A stretch of DNA of 64,000 bases from MPNP01 sp963668325. Lineage in GTDB: Bacteria > Pseudomonadota > Alphaproteobacteria > Rhodobacterales > Rhodobacteraceae. A program made the position numbers and the translations under genes. Numbering within the stretch: position 1 is the first letter of the stretch; each line of letters starts with the position of its first letter. Shown here piece after piece: positions 62,288 to 64,000 of this stretch. The notes under the pieces were generated by a model that ran no database searches, had not been told where the DNA came from, and saw only the letters and a program-made list of their open reading frames with translations. Where the stretch lies: contig OY764222.1 of NCBI GenBank assembly GCA_963668325.1, positions 1,674,001-1,738,000 on the forward strand, read 5' to 3'.

Positions 62288-63675
62288 AGTTTTTCCCCTT
62301 TCGTTCATTTCTGTTTTCCAGGGAGGGGGCTAATGGCAATGGAGCGGTGCCCTCCCTGAAAAACAGATTTTTCAAGCGGTCAATAGATGCCTCAAGTGGG
62401 GCCAGACGGACGGAATCCCTTGGCCGATTCCTGGAACCCAATTCCGAAATTGCCAATGCAGTTGAAAGGGTTAGATCAAGGGCCCGATATTTGGCGGTCA
62501 ATGATCCGCAAATTAAATCAGGACTGGAAAATTGGGTTGCCGAATGTGTCGGCACTGGACTACGCCCGTCACCAGTTGTTGACGAATCAAACCGAACCCG
62601 GATTTTAGAAAATTGGGATGCCTGGGAAAACCAATGCGATTTTCAGGGGCTAACCAATTTCAGCGGTTTATTGTCGCAAATAGTCACCTCAACTCGCAGG
62701 GATGGGGAAAGTTTAATTTTGATGCACGAAAGCGAGTCCGGACTACAACTTGAACATTTGGACTCGGCCCGGTTGGATTTGGCCAAGACAATGAACACCA
62801 GAGGCGGAATAATTGTCAACGGAATCGAATTTAACAACCAGAGCGGTCAACGAATTGCCTACTGGTTGAAACCTCGACTGGATAATGTTTTCTCTTTGGG
62901 CGGTGCGGAATCAATTCGGTTTCCAGCCCGAATTATAATCCATTGTTTTGAACCTCAATTCGCTGGACAAATAAGAGGATTATCCGCCTTGGCCAGTGCG
63001 ATACTCCCGGCTAGTGATCTGCAAACCCTCCACGATGCCCAGCGACGGGCGGCCTTAATTTCTAGTATGATTGCCGCTTTTATTTCTGATCCCACAGCTG
63101 ACGCAATCAACCTCGATGCCGATTCCGAAGGTTTTGAAAGTTGGGAGCCGGGTTCGGTTCTCCGAGTTGGGGGAAGTGATGTCAAGTTTAGCAATCATCA
63201 ACAAAATTCCGAGATTGGCGAATTTACTTCAATTCATAGTCGCCAGGTTGCTTCAGGTGTTGGAGTGCCGAGTTGGTTACTCGATGGCGATATGAAGGCG
63301 GTTAATTATTCCTCGGCCCGCAGTGCCTTGTTGCCGTTTCGCAGACGGATTGAGCAATTCAGGTCGGCTATACTGATTCCCCAGGTGCTGACCAGAATTT
63401 GGAATCGCTGGGCCGGGATTGAATTTGCCATTGATAACTTGAACACAATTCCAAATGCGAATTGGATTGCCCCGGCCTGGACGCAAGTTGACCCAGAGAA
63501 AGCCACCAAGTCAATTATTGCCCAACTGGAAGCTGGATTGATTGACCGCAGGACGGCAATAACTCAATTATTCGGCACCAGGGCAGAACAAATAATAGCC
63601 GAGCTGGATAATGCTTCAATCGAAGACAATGAAAGTAACGGCCAGATTTTGAGGTTAATAAATAATAATGCCTGA
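62284..63675 (+). CDS. Phage portal protein (lambda family)
   Basis: 463 residues from the ATG at 62284, which overlaps the preceding stop and gives MKFFPFRSFLFSREG. The lambda-portal pattern is clear: AVERVRSRARYLAVNDPQIK, LENWVAECVGTGLRPSP, IVTSTRRDGESLILMHESES, IIIHCFEPQFAGQIRGLSAL, and GVGVPSWLLDGDMKAVNYSS followed by ARSALLPFRRRIEQFRSAIL. Twelve copies form the ring at the capsid vertex through which DNA is packed. The gene is intact, in contrast with the terminase. Confidence 0.93.
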   Translation: MKFFPFRSFLFSREGANGNGAVPSLKNRFFKRSIDASSGARRTESLGRFLEPNSEIANAVERVRSRARYLAVNDPQIKSGLENWVAECVGTGLRPSPVVDESNRTRILENWDAWENQCDFQGLTNFSGLLSQIVTSTRRDGESLILMHESESGLQLEHLDSARLDLAKTMNTRGGIIVNGIEFNNQSGQRIAYWLKPRLDNVFSLGGAESIRFPARIIIHCFEPQFAGQIRGLSALASAILPASDLQTLHDAQRRAALISSMIAAFISDPTADAINLDADSEGFESWEPGSVLRVGGSDVKFSNHQQNSEIGEFTSIHSRQVASGVGVPSWLLDGDMKAVNYSSARSALLPFRRRIEQFRSAILIPQVLTRIWNRWAGIEFAIDNLNTIPNANWIAPAWTQVDPEKATKSIIAQLEAGLIDRRTAITQLFGTRAEQIIAELDNASIEDNESNGQILRLINNNA

Positions 63676-64000
63676 ATTGTTAAAACGCTTTGCCAATACA
63701 AGCCCGGCAACTATCAACACCCAAACCAGAACGGTTGAAGCTGTAATTGCCACTGATACCCCAATTCTCCGAAGGGATACCAGGGGCGAATTTGTCGAGA
63801 TATTGTTACCCGGTGGCCTTGCCCTGGAAACGGCCAGAGACAAACCAATTCTTGATAGCCATAAACAGGATAGCATTAACGCCCTTTTGGGTCGTATTAC
63901 CCAGGTTAGAATTAGTGAGGGTCAAGTTATTGCCGAGTTGAAGTTTTCCAGCTCGGCCGATGTATCGCCCGTTTTTGAAAAAATAGCCGATGGCACGATT
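63668..64000 (+). CDS. Phage prohead protease, 3' end outside window
   Basis: 111 residues read to the window edge from the ATG at 63668, which overlaps the portal end by eight bases. VEAVIATDTPILRRDTRGEF and ETARDKPILDSHKQDSINAL followed by LGRITQVRISEGQVIAELKF fit the caudovirus (S78-type) prohead protease N-terminus, with the catalytic His in LDSHKQ. It processes the capsid during maturation. The remainder is outside the window. Confidence 0.8.
   Translation, partial: MPELLKRFANTSPATINTQTRTVEAVIATDTPILRRDTRGEFVEILLPGGLALETARDKPILDSHKQDSINALLGRITQVRISEGQVIAELKFSSSADVSPVFEKIADGTI

Noticed and set aside
1..64000. tRNA, rRNA or CRISPR arrays
   Set aside because: No cloverleaf T-arm signature, rRNA-like stretch or regularly spaced direct repeats were found by reading the intergenic regions.

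Overview
The window looks like the chromosome of a low-GC alphaproteobacterium, probably Rhodospirillales-like or SAR116-like. The evidence is the gene orders lysC-ptsP, nrdR-ribD-ribE-ribBA-ribH-nusB and rluD next to rpoH, the DUF1178 and DUF6476 proteins, and an alphaproteobacterial RpoD signature. No rRNA, tRNA or CRISPR array was seen. The taxonomic call is inference from gene content and protein style.

Layout. (1) 1-3.7 kb: ptsP (cut by the window edge), lysC and a DUF1178 gene, all on the minus strand. (2) 4-17.7 kb: an accessory island. It holds a BrnT-type toxin-antitoxin pair, a decayed RhuM gene, an AAA/DUF4143 ATPase, a HEPN-like pair, a complete type I restriction-modification operon (hsdM, split hsdS, zeta-like kinase gene, small gene, hsdR), an IS110 relic and several frameshifted genes. 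The decayed genes of the window are concentrated here. (3) 18-27.7 kb: a plus-strand catabolic operon. It encodes a GntR/FCD regulator, a ThDP lyase of the 2-hydroxyacyl-CoA lyase type, a formyl-CoA:oxalate-type CoA-transferase, a formyl-THF hydrolase/formyltransferase, formate-THF ligase and a tripartite tricarboxylate transporter. Together they suggest uptake of an organic acid, release of formyl-CoA/formate and its capture as 10-formyl-THF. (4) 27.8-39.9 kb: mixed genes, including a rhomboid, two DUF805 paralogues, an RND / LolA-like / DUF1302 envelope operon, a HicB-like pair, an APH-type kinase, metG and an MFS carrier. (5) 40-58.5 kb: the core block with riboflavin genes, nrdR, rpoD, dnaG, rluD, rpoH and a pepF-like gene. 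It is interrupted by one fresh IS that splits a GFA-family gene and leaves an 8-bp target duplication. (6) 59-64 kb: the start of a prophage with a 5'-truncated terminase, a cargo-like secreted protein, a portal and a prohead protease running off the window.

The most striking object is RpoD. At 1570 residues it is more than twice the usual alphaproteobacterial length. Direct reading shows four copies of the sigma-70 non-conserved region, and a degenerate extra copy of regions 1.2 and 2 upstream of the functional ones. Second is the carbon operon, whose lyase carries His/Glu/Gln landmarks of the BAL/ILVBL clade instead of the oxalyl-CoA decarboxylase landmarks. Third is the type I specificity gene, which is broken at a run of eight G residues and carries a 12-bp tandem repeat. 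Either feature could switch DNA specificity.
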